Shown here piece after piece: positions 35,106 through 43,419 of a DNA stretch of 64,000 nucleotides. The notes under the pieces are model-generated. The model searched no databases, was not told the DNA's origin, and saw only the letters and a program-made list of their open reading frames with translations. The number at the start of each line of letters is the position of its first letter. Within the stretch, counting starts at the first letter, position 1. Location: assembly GCF_004769635.1 (NCBI RefSeq), contig NZ_RQGH01000026.1:1-64000 (forward strand). Direction: 5' to 3'. The DNA is from Leptospira jelokensis. Lineage in GTDB: Bacteria > Spirochaetota > Leptospiria > Leptospirales > Leptospiraceae. Both the position numbers and the translations under genes were made by a program.

Positions 35106-35955
35106 TTGTTTTCAATGGCAAACGAACTAACTTTTGGTTTTTATTAGGTAAGTATTCTATAAAATTCACAGATTTAGGATTTTGATTCCCTTTGTTGTAT
35201 TGGAAATCCATCTGAGAGACCAATATAGGTTTGTTAGATGGAAATACTTGGCCGATTTGTTTTTTGCCTTCTCTATCATATAAAGGAATGACAGACTTTG
35301 AAATAGATCGATATGGCAAATACGTTGTAATTTTTGTGACACGACCCAGATCATCATACGAATAGTCGTTATACGCAAGTACAACCTCTTCTTGGCTGAT
35401 TGAAATTCCTTCCATGATGTCTTCTGTAAATTCATAGGTCCCTTTTCCTAGGCCTAAAATGAATGCAGTTCCTGTTGAAGCTACATAAAAAACACCAAAC
35501 GCAGCAAATGAGGCAACACTTGCTGATGTATAAACGGGAACATACACCGGAGAATTATCGGCCGCACGTCGAATGTCATACGTCATGTTATAATGGTGCC
35601 ATACACGAAAACTTCTGGAAGTGGAGTTTGCATAATAAACTGGATAGTGAAGGTATTCTTCTGGTTTTAATTTTAAAGAGTGGTCGTCTACCAAAATTGT
35701 AATAGAACGTAAGATACGATTTTTTTCTTTATCTTTTAGAATAGTATGATATACCTTACCCTTTGTATCAGGCCGATTTTTGATTTCTGAAAATACGGGA
35801 AAGAGATACGAATTTGTTTCGAAAGTATTGGCATAAACAGGTGGAGCAACAACAAGGTGCAAATTGTCTTTTGGAATGATTACCTCTTTCGTAAAACAGA
35901 AATTGATAAAGATCAAAATGAAGCATATCAGGAAATATTTTGTAACGGCTTTCAT
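35092..35955 (-). CDS. hypothetical lipoprotein
   Basis: Signal peptide with lipobox FINFC. A 287-residue protein with a hydrophobic Ala/Gly-rich segment (SASVASFAAFGVFYVASTGT, about 145-170) that could insert in a membrane, and a C-terminal part of beta strands. No family recognised. It is the first gene of a pair with the large aromatic-rich protein, which overlaps its end, so the two may act together at the outer membrane (inference). It is divergent from the dus gene at 36101. Confidence 0.72.
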   Translation of the reverse strand: MKAVTKYFLICFILIFINFCFTKEVIIPKDNLHLVVAPPVYANTFETNSYLFPVFSEIKNRPDTKGKVYHTILKDKEKNRILRSITILVDDHSLKLKPEEYLHYPVYYANSTSRSFRVWHHYNMTYDIRRAADNSPVYVPVYTSASVASFAAFGVFYVASTGTAFILGLGKGTYEFTEDIMEGISISQEEVVLAYNDYSYDDLGRVTKITTYLPYRSISKSVIPLYDREGKKQIGQVFPSNKPILVSQMDFQYNKGNQNPKSVNFIEYLPNKNQKLVRLPLKTNEEN

Positions 35956-35958
35956 AGG

Positions 35959-35991
35959 TCGTTAGGAATTGTATTCATTTGTCCCTAACGA
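35959..35991. promoter_or_regulatory. inverted repeat in a divergent promoter region
   Basis: TCGTTAGG (35959-35966) and CCTAACGA (35984-35991) form 8-bp arms separated by 17 bp, just upstream of the lipoprotein start at 35955 and in the gap to the divergent dus gene. It could be a binding site or a hairpin. No T-run follows. Confidence 0.35.
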
Positions 35992-36100
35992 AACAATCCA
36001 TTTTTCTTTCGAGAGGAAGAATTTGATACAGTAAACCAATTGACATGAATGGAATGAGTGGTTTTCCTTCAAATCACCCCCTAAATTCTTTATCATTTTT

Positions 36101-37027
36101 ATGCGCATCTTACTTGCTCCGATGGAGGGGCTTCTAGACTACAGACTTCGTGATACTCTTACAGGCGTTGGAGGGTACGACGAATGTGTGAGTGAATTCA
36201 TTCGAGTGAATGATACCTTACTTCCTGCTCATCGAATCTATCGTTTTGTGCCTGAACTACACCAAAACTGCAGAACATTAGCTGGAATACCTGTCAAAAT
36301 ACAGTTGTTAGGTTCCGACATCAATTGTATGGCTGAAAATGCAAGTATGGTAGCATCTCTTGGTGCCTATGGCATTGATTTGAATTTTGGATGCCCAGCA
36401 CCAACAGTGAATCGTAATCGTGGAGGTGCTGCACTTCTAAAAGAACCAGAGCTTATGTTTTCGATTGTAAAGGCTGTTAGGAGAGCTGTTCCTGCCCATA
36501 TCCCTGTCACTGCTAAAATGCGATTAGGATTTGATTCCACAGAACAAGCGCTTGTTTGTGCCAAAGCATTGGAAGATGGTGGAGCCGAAGAAATAGTGGT
36601 TCATGCCAGAACGAAAACCGACGGATACAAACCACCTGCCTACTGGGAATGGATCCATAAAATCATTGAAACAGTAAACGTTCCAGTTGTCGCGAATGGG
36701 GAAATTTGGAGTGTAACGGATGCCATCCGGTGTATGGAAATTTCTGGATCTAATGACATCATGATTGGACGAGGTGCTGTCGCAAATCCTTCTCTTGCCC
36801 TGATGATCCGAAAAAAACAAAAGGATCCACTTCCTTGGCTCGAAACCAAAGGAATTTTACAAAAATATTGGGATAGGTTGGAATTGGATATGGATGTCAC
36901 GAGTCGCGCAGGTCGCATTAAACAATGGTTACATTATCTATCCAAACAATATGTGGAAGCGGAAAGAGACTTTGAAATTGTAAAAAGATTCAAACGAACA
37001 GAAGACTTTGAAAGTTATTGGAAGTAA
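36101..37027 (+). CDS. dusC: tRNA-dihydrouridine synthase (DusC-like)
   Basis: FMN-dependent enzyme that reduces uridine in the tRNA D-loop. N-terminal LLAPMEGLLDYRLRD, then VKIQLLGSD, the catalytic Cys in LNFGCPAPTVNRNRGGA, MRLGFDS, IVVHARTKTDGYKPPAYW, VVANGEIW and IGRGAVANP. The EGLLD start and the spacing fit the DusC subfamily better than DusA or DusB. DusC acts on U16 in E. coli (family knowledge); the position modified here is unknown. Symbol given by similarity. Confidence 0.9.
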   Translation: MRILLAPMEGLLDYRLRDTLTGVGGYDECVSEFIRVNDTLLPAHRIYRFVPELHQNCRTLAGIPVKIQLLGSDINCMAENASMVASLGAYGIDLNFGCPAPTVNRNRGGAALLKEPELMFSIVKAVRRAVPAHIPVTAKMRLGFDSTEQALVCAKALEDGGAEEIVVHARTKTDGYKPPAYWEWIHKIIETVNVPVVANGEIWSVTDAIRCMEISGSNDIMIGRGAVANPSLALMIRKKQKDPLPWLETKGILQKYWDRLELDMDVTSRAGRIKQWLHYLSKQYVEAERDFEIVKRFKRTEDFESYWK

Positions 37028-37101
37028 AAAGAAATTTCCCATAAAATTTTCTGCTTGTTTTCATTTTAAAATTTGAAATGCCAATCCAATAGGGTATCCA
37101 C

Positions 37102-37755
37102 TTGTCTTCTAAAACTCAAATTTCAGTTTTTGTTATCGATGACCACCCAATTTTACGAAAGGGACTGCAGGCGGAAATTGAATCGGATTCTGGATTTAAA
37201 TTTGTTGGCTCCAGTGATTCTATTCAAGATGGTTTGAACCGAATGAAATTTAAAACAGTGGATGTTCTGATTATGGATATTTCACTTAAAGATGAAAATG
37301 GAATTAACGAATTAAAAAATATAAAACAAAAATTCCCACTCCTCAAAATCATTTTTTTTACAATGCATCGCGATTGGGATTATTTACAAAAAGCAGCCAA
37401 TTCTGGAGCGGATGGTTACGTCCTGAAAACGGAAACAACGGTCAATATTCTAGGCACAATTAAAAGTGTATTCCAAGGTAATAAAATTTTTCCACAGGAA
37501 GTCGGCACTTTACAAAATAAAATCGCAACCAACGATGTATTGATTCAAAAATTAAATGGTTTATCGAAACGAGAATTAGATATTTTACATCATTTGAAAT
37601 CTGGAAAACTAAATAGAGAAATTGCTGATGAACTCCAGATCAGTATTCGTACTGTCGAATCACACCGATCCGCAATCATGCAAAAATTTGAGATCCACTC
37701 AACGATCGAATTTGCAAAAATTCTGCACCAATTGCAATTATCAAAATTAATCTAA
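37102..37755 (+). CDS. NarL/FixJ-type response regulator
   Basis: The receiver domain has VFVIDDHPILRKGL, the phospho-acceptor Asp in VDVLIMDISLKDENG, the Thr in IFFTMH and the Lys in YVLKTET. The C-terminal LuxR helix-turn-helix is LNGLSKRELDILHHLKSGK, then REIADELQISIRTVESHRSA. The start is a TTG with an AGGG upstream. The nearest kinase is the 7TM-DISM histidine kinase at 38554-40902, separated by one lipoprotein gene and on the opposite strand, so it may be the partner (inference). Confidence 0.9.
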   Translation: MSSKTQISVFVIDDHPILRKGLQAEIESDSGFKFVGSSDSIQDGLNRMKFKTVDVLIMDISLKDENGINELKNIKQKFPLLKIIFFTMHRDWDYLQKAANSGADGYVLKTETTVNILGTIKSVFQGNKIFPQEVGTLQNKIATNDVLIQKLNGLSKRELDILHHLKSGKLNREIADELQISIRTVESHRSAIMQKFEIHSTIEFAKILHQLQLSKLI

Positions 37756-37766
37756 AATATTTTGAG

Positions 37767-37792
37767 TTTTCTCCGTATGAATACGGAGAAAA
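37767..37792. terminator. inverted repeat downstream of the response regulator
   Basis: TTTTCTCCGTAT-GA-ATACGGAGAAAA, a perfect 12-bp inverted repeat (realistically a 10-bp stem with a 6-nt loop) 12 bp after the stop codon. The outer bases are T on the left and A on the right, and no longer T-tract follows. It may serve as a weak terminator or protect the 3' end, or be an operator for the lipoprotein gene at 37887. Confidence 0.5.
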
Positions 37793-37886
37793 GTTTACCA
37801 AGCTACGTAAGAACCGAAGTAGTATATTTTGTAAATGTTAGCTACACTCTTAAAGAGATTCGGAGACGAATCAATTGGGAGTTTAT

Positions 37887-38522
37887 ATGAAAACGGTAAA
37901 ATTTACAATTTATCTGATGTTAGTGACACTTTCTTTTCAAAACTGTAATTCAGAAGAAAAAAATGATCAAACTTTATTAGCAGGACTTGTACTTGCAAGT
38001 CTTTCAAATTGTTTTTCTGTCCCAGAGCAAGCAGTTGTTAAAGATGGAAACTCGGCAACAACCACAACTTACAATTGTTCTGTGAGTGGAAAAGTGTATA
38101 CTTGTGTTCCGAAAGATGGTGGTAATACAGTCACTCGAACTTATTTATCGGCTGAATTAGCGAAGCTGAGTGTTGTAGATCCACCTTCTTTTTCTAACCA
38201 ACATGTTCAACGTGGATTACAGAAACGAGTGGAAGGTACAACTGAAACAAATTTTGTGTATAATGCTTCCAACCAATTGCAATCGGTATCATCACCGGCA
38301 GCTACTTATTCAAATTACGATGCAAACGGATTTCCTAAGTCCAATTCCATCGGGAATACAATCACCTATACTTACGAATCAGGTAGGACCATTCCCAAAA
38401 CGGTAGCAGATGGAGCCAATACATACACATATGATAATAGAGGTTGGGCAACACAAGTAAGCTTTGGATTTGGAAATCCAACAACAATTGAATACAGTGG
38501 TTCCCTCGGAATCTGCCAATAA
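37887..38522 (+). CDS. lipoprotein with YD/RHS-like repeats
   Basis: The start ATG at 37887 has GGGAG 5 nt upstream, and the signal ends VTLSFQNC. The second half contains FVYNASNQLQSVSS, ATYSNYDANGFPKSN, ITYTYESGRTIPK and TYTYDNRGWATQVSFG, the Tyr-Asp repeat style of RHS proteins, but only four units, with no toxin or hyper-variable tail; it ends EYSGSLGICQ. Two Cys lie near residues 40-65. Probably a surface lipoprotein of unknown role. Confidence 0.75.
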   Translation: MKTVKFTIYLMLVTLSFQNCNSEEKNDQTLLAGLVLASLSNCFSVPEQAVVKDGNSATTTTYNCSVSGKVYTCVPKDGGNTVTRTYLSAELAKLSVVDPPSFSNQHVQRGLQKRVEGTTETNFVYNASNQLQSVSSPAATYSNYDANGFPKSNSIGNTITYTYESGRTIPKTVADGANTYTYDNRGWATQVSFGFGNPTTIEYSGSLGICQ

Positions 38523-38553
38523 TTAAAGAAACTATTTGATTTAGTCATGGCAC

Positions 38554-40902
38554 TTACTTCTGTTCAGTGAACGGAAGTAAGATTGTAAATCTAAGCCCAC
38601 CAGAAGGTCTGTCAGTTAATAAAAGTTCACCTCCATGGGCTAAAACAATTTTTCTCACTATCGACAATCCTAAACCTGCACCAAAAGTTTTTTTGGATTC
38701 AATTTTTGAATCCAAAACTCTAAGTTTCATTTCATCACTCATACCTGGACCGTCATCTTCTATCATCAGATACAAGGTTGAATTTTCTGAATGTAAGGAT
38801 AAAACGAATTCTGTAATATTTGACCCTAAGTCTAAGCTGTTTTTTGCAATGTTGATACAAAGCCTTCTAATTCGAAGTGAATCAATTTGAATTTTGAGAT
38901 TCGATACAGAATTTGAATGTCGGAACTGAATTCTGCTATTGTTAAATAATAGAGAGAGATCGTCAACGATGCTTAGATAAAGTGTGTTAATATCCGTTAG
39001 CTTCAGGTCTAAAACAATATTTTTTTTAGAAAATTCCAGAATGTCAACGGAAAGGTTCGATAATACGTCAATTTCCTGTTTAGTTTGGTTTAACACCATC
39101 TCTTGAGCGCGAGAATGCACTTCCAATAACTCTAAACTTTTTCGGATCAACATCACATGATTTCCAATATCGTGCGCAATTTCTGAAGAAAGTTCACCGA
39201 TCACTGCATACTTTTCAAGATCATGTCGATTCAAATTTTGGATGGATAAGACCAAAGCGTAAGCAATGGTTTTTGCCCAATCCAAATCGGATTCTCCCTT
39301 TGAAAACTGATTTCTGGGCAGATCTAAAACCATTTGCAAAATTCCATTCTGGTTGAAGGGAATCAAAATTCGATTCAATCGAACAATTGGTTCTTGAAAT
39401 TGATGTAATTCGATCTGCACCAAATTTTTTAAATCTTCCAAAGTAAAATCGTTTGTTTGAAACCTTAAGCCAGAATCAATTGAATGTACTTTTCCTTTCC
39501 CCATTGATTGGTTTGTGATATAAAGATAAATGGATTCTCCATTTCCAATTTTAGATTTTAATATATCTAAAGCAGATTTTACGGCGTCAACATCGTCCCT
39601 AGATGACATGATTTTTTGAGTCGAAACCACCAACTGTTTCATTTGAATGGACAATTCTTCCGAAATAAGCAAAGAATTTGAATATCGTTTTGAAATGATG
39701 ATAGAGTGAGAAAAAATTAAAAATATCTGGCTATAGGGAATTAAAAAAGGTCCATTCATAATTCCAAAAGTAACCAGTGTATCGTTACTATTAGCAACCA
39801 TAATCGCCACATAACTGACAAACAGACCAACTGCATCTTTTTCTTTATCCAACACTGCCTTTAACAAAATGAAAAACCAAATGGGAACGACTGTAAGGTA
39901 TATGTACAAAATGATATAGTTTAGAAAAAATGCATACACTGCATTCGGAGCGACCAAAGCCAATAAACACATAAAATAAAGAGGTGTATTAAAATATTTC
40001 CCAAATCGTTTCCAAAATAAACTTGGAATGATTCTATATAAAAAAGCATATAAAACTGGCGCTGTTAAAAATACGGAAAAATATTCGATCCGATTCAATA
40101 AATCCCAAGAAAGAGAATCAGAAAATAAATGCCCTAACCTTTCTCCCGTTGTCAATGCCCTAAATAAAATCATGAGACAATGGAGAGAAAACAAAAGAGG
40201 AGTGATATCTGTTCTACGAAAGTAAAAAAAGATGATGTTATAACATGCCATCAATGCGGCGGCAATACAAACAGCTATTGTAAAACCAATTTGCCTTTGT
40301 TTTTTCTGAAAAATGGTTTCTGCTTTTCCCAGTAAAATTGGATACCAATACCCACCCCAACGATTGTGAAAGTTGGAAACATAAAGTTTCAATTGATAGG
40401 TTTTGCTCGCAGGTAATAAAACAATTTGTGGTTTGTATTTAGGATGTACTTCGTTCTTTGTGATTCCAATCTTTCCCACTGATGTGAGAATTTGACCATT
40501 CACATAAAGTTGATAGGCGGTACCGATATCTGGAATAAAAATAGCAAGGTCTGATCGTAAACTTTTTAGCCGAATCTCTAGTTCATATGTGGCATATCCA
40601 TAACTCTCGATAGTTTCGTTTCCAAACAACGTATCATTCCAAACCGATGGAGATTGTTTCCAGATAAAAGCTTCTGTTTCTTTATTTCGAATGGCTTCTG
40701 AACCAATCCATTGTTTCCAATAAAATTTCCATTCCCCTGCAAGTGGATAAATCATTTCGCTGTCAAAAGAAGCATCGCTTAGATCAAGTATACCTTCCTT
40801 AGCATCAAAACTGGTTTGATTTGACTTGGGAAGTTCACAGCCTATCAAAAAGGTGAGAAGAAATCCCATAATCAAGGACGGAATGATAATTTTCGATTTC
40901 AA
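38554..40902 (-). CDS. 7TM-DISM histidine kinase
   Basis: 782 residues: lipoprotein-like signal (LLTFLIGC), 7TMR-DISMED2 domain (about 35-190, with IYPLAGEWKFYWKQW), seven membrane helices (about 205-400), a GAF-like middle, and a kinase core. The phospho-acceptor box is GELSSEIAHDIGNHVMLIRK, with His-Asp in place of the common His-Glu and no Pro after it. The ATPase has INIAKNSLDLGSN, EDDGPGMSD and FGAGLGLSI. The sensor half is the same type as in the cyclase at 8770. It is likely to signal to a regulator such as the one at 37102. Confidence 0.88.
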   Translation of the reverse strand: MKSKIIIPSLIMGFLLTFLIGCELPKSNQTSFDAKEGILDLSDASFDSEMIYPLAGEWKFYWKQWIGSEAIRNKETEAFIWKQSPSVWNDTLFGNETIESYGYATYELEIRLKSLRSDLAIFIPDIGTAYQLYVNGQILTSVGKIGITKNEVHPKYKPQIVLLPASKTYQLKLYVSNFHNRWGGYWYPILLGKAETIFQKKQRQIGFTIAVCIAAALMACYNIIFFYFRRTDITPLLFSLHCLMILFRALTTGERLGHLFSDSLSWDLLNRIEYFSVFLTAPVLYAFLYRIIPSLFWKRFGKYFNTPLYFMCLLALVAPNAVYAFFLNYIILYIYLTVVPIWFFILLKAVLDKEKDAVGLFVSYVAIMVANSNDTLVTFGIMNGPFLIPYSQIFLIFSHSIIISKRYSNSLLISEELSIQMKQLVVSTQKIMSSRDDVDAVKSALDILKSKIGNGESIYLYITNQSMGKGKVHSIDSGLRFQTNDFTLEDLKNLVQIELHQFQEPIVRLNRILIPFNQNGILQMVLDLPRNQFSKGESDLDWAKTIAYALVLSIQNLNRHDLEKYAVIGELSSEIAHDIGNHVMLIRKSLELLEVHSRAQEMVLNQTKQEIDVLSNLSVDILEFSKKNIVLDLKLTDINTLYLSIVDDLSLLFNNSRIQFRHSNSVSNLKIQIDSLRIRRLCINIAKNSLDLGSNITEFVLSLHSENSTLYLMIEDDGPGMSDEMKLRVLDSKIESKKTFGAGLGLSIVRKIVLAHGGELLLTDRPSGGLRFTILLPFTEQK

Positions 40903-40936
40903 TCAGTGTTAGGTGTAGTTCTTAAAACTGACTGAG

Positions 40937-40963
40937 TCAATATTTTTTCACCTAAAATATTGA
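40937..40963. promoter_or_regulatory. inverted repeat between divergent genes
   Basis: TCAATATTTT-TTCACCT-AAAATATTGA, perfect 10-bp arms with a 7-bp loop, in the gap between the minus-strand 7TM kinase (start 40902) and the plus-strand DUF2721 gene (start 41011). The left arm overlaps a minus-strand TTGACT that could be the kinase's -35. A likely operator. Confidence 0.5.
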
Positions 40964-41010
40964 TTTAGTTTTTACTTTTCAAATCCAAACAACTTTCTAA
41001 TTTTATTCCT

Positions 41011-41499
41011 ATGTTCGATTCTTTTACAAGTTCTGAAATCCTATCTGGAATGATCACCCCTGCCGTCCTTGTTTCCGCCTGTGCCAGTTTGATTTTTTCT
41101 ACTGCGAATCGGCTTGGGCGAATTTTTGACCGAGTGAATCTTTTAAAATCAGAAGTAGAGTTATTGTTAGATGGAAAAAGAAATTATCAAAAAGAAAGAT
41201 TGGTGTACATGCGCCATCAACTTTCTGTGCAAAAAAAGAGAGCTGTACTCATCCAACGTTCGATGGCATTTTTGTATTTAGCCACGTCCTTATTTATTAT
41301 CTCAAGTTTAACTTTAGCATTTACACTTGCATTTGCAAAACAGCAAACTTGGTTTGCAACTATTGTCGCGATACTAGGTGGCGTGTGTTTATTCATTGCA
41401 AGTGCCTTACTATTTTATGAAAGCAGATACAACCTAACATTCATCAATCGACAAATTGAGTTCGTAGAATTTTTGGAACGAGAACTTCAAGAAAAATAA
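41011..41499 (+). CDS. DUF2721-family membrane protein
   Basis: 162 residues. The N-terminal hydrophobic helix ILSGMITPAVLVSACASLIF and the following TANRLGRIFDRVNLLKSE match the DUF2721 start. A basic helix (VYMRHQLSVQKKRAVLIQRS) is followed by two membrane helices (FLYLATSLFIISSLTLAFTL, and IVAILGGVCLFIASALLF) and a charged C-terminal helix. Function unknown across the family. Monocistronic: divergent upstream, a hairpin (41519-41547) after the stop. Confidence 0.85.
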   Translation: MFDSFTSSEILSGMITPAVLVSACASLIFSTANRLGRIFDRVNLLKSEVELLLDGKRNYQKERLVYMRHQLSVQKKRAVLIQRSMAFLYLATSLFIISSLTLAFTLAFAKQQTWFATIVAILGGVCLFIASALLFYESRYNLTFINRQIEFVEFLERELQEK

Positions 41500-41518
41500 G
41501 AAAGGACAGTTACGGTTT

Positions 41519-41547
41519 CCAAAAGGAAGGTTTCGTTTTCCTTTTGG
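41519..41547. terminator. hairpin after the DUF2721 gene
   Basis: CCAAAAGGAA and TTCCTTTTGG form a perfect 10-bp stem around a 9-nt loop, 20 bp after the stop codon. No T-tract follows, so it is at most an atypical terminator, but its place fits transcription ending for the DUF2721 gene. Confidence 0.5.
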
Positions 41548-41639
41548 GTGCCTCCTCACCAAATGAATGCAAAGAAATCATGAATGCCAGACTTTCTCGT
41601 CCGCTGCAATCGTTTGCTTTGTGAAAGTGTTTTCACAAC

Positions 41640-42000
41640 TTACGACGCTAGATCGACAGATTTAGTTCCAATGGCGCTTGGATTTTCTCTGACACTTCTC
41701 AGATCATCAAATGCAAATTTCCGGTCCTCACTTAGATCCGCACCAGGGATCCGTAGGGCTTGGTCTTCGGTGGCCACTTCAGCCAACCGAAGACGGGAGC
41801 GTTTAGCGGACCCCGGAGGAGCCCGCCCGGGTGCCCGAATGGCCAAACTATGAACTTTTGGGAAAGAAAATCTCGGGTTTTGGGAATGGGCGTGCCAAAA
41901 AAACAGGGGTATGGTATAGGGAACACATTGGGCGGCGGGTCTAGTTCCCCACCCTCAAATCGGGCGGGGAAAGTGTACCCACTTGCTCACCCCCTTCGAC
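41640..42000. other. GC-rich, hairpin-bearing gene-free segment (candidate dispersed repeat or RNA)
   Basis: The gap 41500-42095 contains no gene that I can support, but its composition is far more GC-rich than the rest. Potential hairpins: TTGTGAAA-GTGT-TTTCACAA at 41619-41638; a 12-bp stem with one bulge at 41763-41774/41782-41794; CCCGG/CCGGG near 41812-41831; and TTCCCCACCC/GGGCGGGGAA with one mismatch at 41945-41954/41962-41971. Frames are open on both strands only because of base composition. It could be a dispersed chromosomal repeat, a structured RNA or a regulatory leader for the gene at 42096. Confidence 0.5.
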
Positions 42001-42095
42001 CCTCTTTTGTAACAAATCTGACAAAAAAAAACGATTTTCGGGGTACCTCGCATTTCTACAAAGGTAAGTAAAAACTTAGATTCGGAAATTCCTTC

Positions 42096-43406
42096 ATGAG
42101 AGAAATCAAAACTGTCACGATTTTAGGTGCCAACGGAGCCATGGGTTCTGGAAGTGCGGGCGTCATTGCTGCCTTCGGTGGTGCTAAAGTCCATATGCTC
42201 GCTAGAGATGTTGAAAAAGCAAAACAGGGTATCGAAGCCGCTGTCGCATCCGTAAAAACGGATACCATTCGCGCAAGAATGATCCCTGGTTCCTACGATG
42301 CGGATCTGGAAAAAGCTGTCGCAGAGTCAGATTGGGTATTCGAACTCGTGGCGGAAAGTTACGAAGTCAAAGAACCGATCAATACTCGTATTGCAAAGGC
42401 TCGTCGTCCTGGAACCATTGTCTCCACTGTGTCTTCTGGACTTTCCATTGGTCGTTTGGCAAAAGCGTACGATGAAGATGGCCAAAAACACTACTACGGA
42501 ACCCATTTTTTTAACCCTCCATATAAAATGATCCTTTGCGAGCTCGTCACCCACGCAGGGAATGATAAAAAAGTCACACAAGCGTTAGGCGAATACTTAG
42601 AAAAAGTTCTCGGTCGAGCTGTGGTGTATACAAACGATACTCCTGCTTTCGCTGGAAACCGCATTGGATTCCAGTTGATGAACGAAGTGGCTCATTTTGC
42701 AGAAAAGTATGCTGACAAAGGTGGCATCGCCCTTATGGACGAAATCATGTCTGGTTATACTGGACGTGCGATGGGACCACTCGCTACTGCTGACTTTGTG
42801 GGACTAGATGTTCACAAAGCGATCGTAGACAATATTTACGACAATACAAAAGACGAAGCACACGAAACATTCAAACTGCCTGGTTACTTCCAAAAATTAA
42901 TCGATGCAGGCAAACTTGGTATGAAATCTGGTGGTGGTCTCACAAAAGTTGTGAAACACGCTGACGGAAAACGTGAGAAGTTTGTTTATAATATCAAAAC
43001 TGGTGAGTACGATCCGTACCCAAAATTTGATATTCCTTTTATCAAAGAAGCGCGCCAAAAAATCAAAGACTCTGACTACAAGGGTGCTATGGACGTTGTG
43101 AAAAACGCATCCGGTTTTGAAGCTGAAATCGCTCGTTACTTCATTTCACGTTACATCAGTTATTCGCTCTCTCTCGTAGGAGAAGTTGTGGATACAAAAG
43201 AAAACACTGATGGTGCGATGGGATTTGGTTTTAACTGGGTTCCTGCTTCTGCATTTGTCGATTTCCTTGGTGGACCAAAGGAAACAATTAAGCTTATGGA
43301 AGCGTCTAAAATACCAGTTCCAAAACTTTTAAAAGATGCAAAAGAAGGCAAAAAGTTCTACGAACTTGGCGACAAACTTGATGCAAGGTCTCTCTTCAAA
43401 GGTTAA
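42096..43406 (+). CDS. 3-hydroxyacyl-CoA dehydrogenase
   Basis: Beta-oxidation enzyme that oxidises 3-hydroxyacyl-CoA with NAD+. The Rossmann motif is [18 protein letters not shown] (Gly-x-Gly-x-x-Gly variant), the catalytic region [19 protein letters not shown] carries the active His, and [20 protein letters not shown] is the start of the C-terminal domain. There is no enoyl-CoA hydratase half, so it is a stand-alone enzyme of 436 residues. Codon use looks optimised. It is followed 13 bp later by a thiolase, forming the last two steps of fatty-acid beta-oxidation. Confidence 0.93.
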   Translation: MREIKTVTILGANGAMGSGSAGVIAAFGGAKVHMLARDVEKAKQGIEAAVASVKTDTIRARMIPGSYDADLEKAVAESDWVFELVAESYEVKEPINTRIAKARRPGTIVSTVSSGLSIGRLAKAYDEDGQKHYYGTHFFNPPYKMILCELVTHAGNDKKVTQALGEYLEKVLGRAVVYTNDTPAFAGNRIGFQLMNEVAHFAEKYADKGGIALMDEIMSGYTGRAMGPLATADFVGLDVHKAIVDNIYDNTKDEAHETFKLPGYFQKLIDAGKLGMKSGGGLTKVVKHADGKREKFVYNIKTGEYDPYPKFDIPFIKEARQKIKDSDYKGAMDVVKNASGFEAEIARYFISRYISYSLSLVGEVVDTKENTDGAMGFGFNWVPASAFVDFLGGPKETIKLMEASKIPVPKLLKDAKEGKKFYELGDKLDARSLFKG

Positions 43407-43419
43407 TTAGGAGTATCAT

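Noticed and set aside
41584..42071. Open frames on both strands in the GC-rich gap (for example 41584-41853 plus and 41640-41846 minus)
   Set aside because: High Arg, Ser and Gly content, no hydrophobic or domain pattern, no ribosome sites, and simultaneous openness on both strands point to base composition rather than coding.
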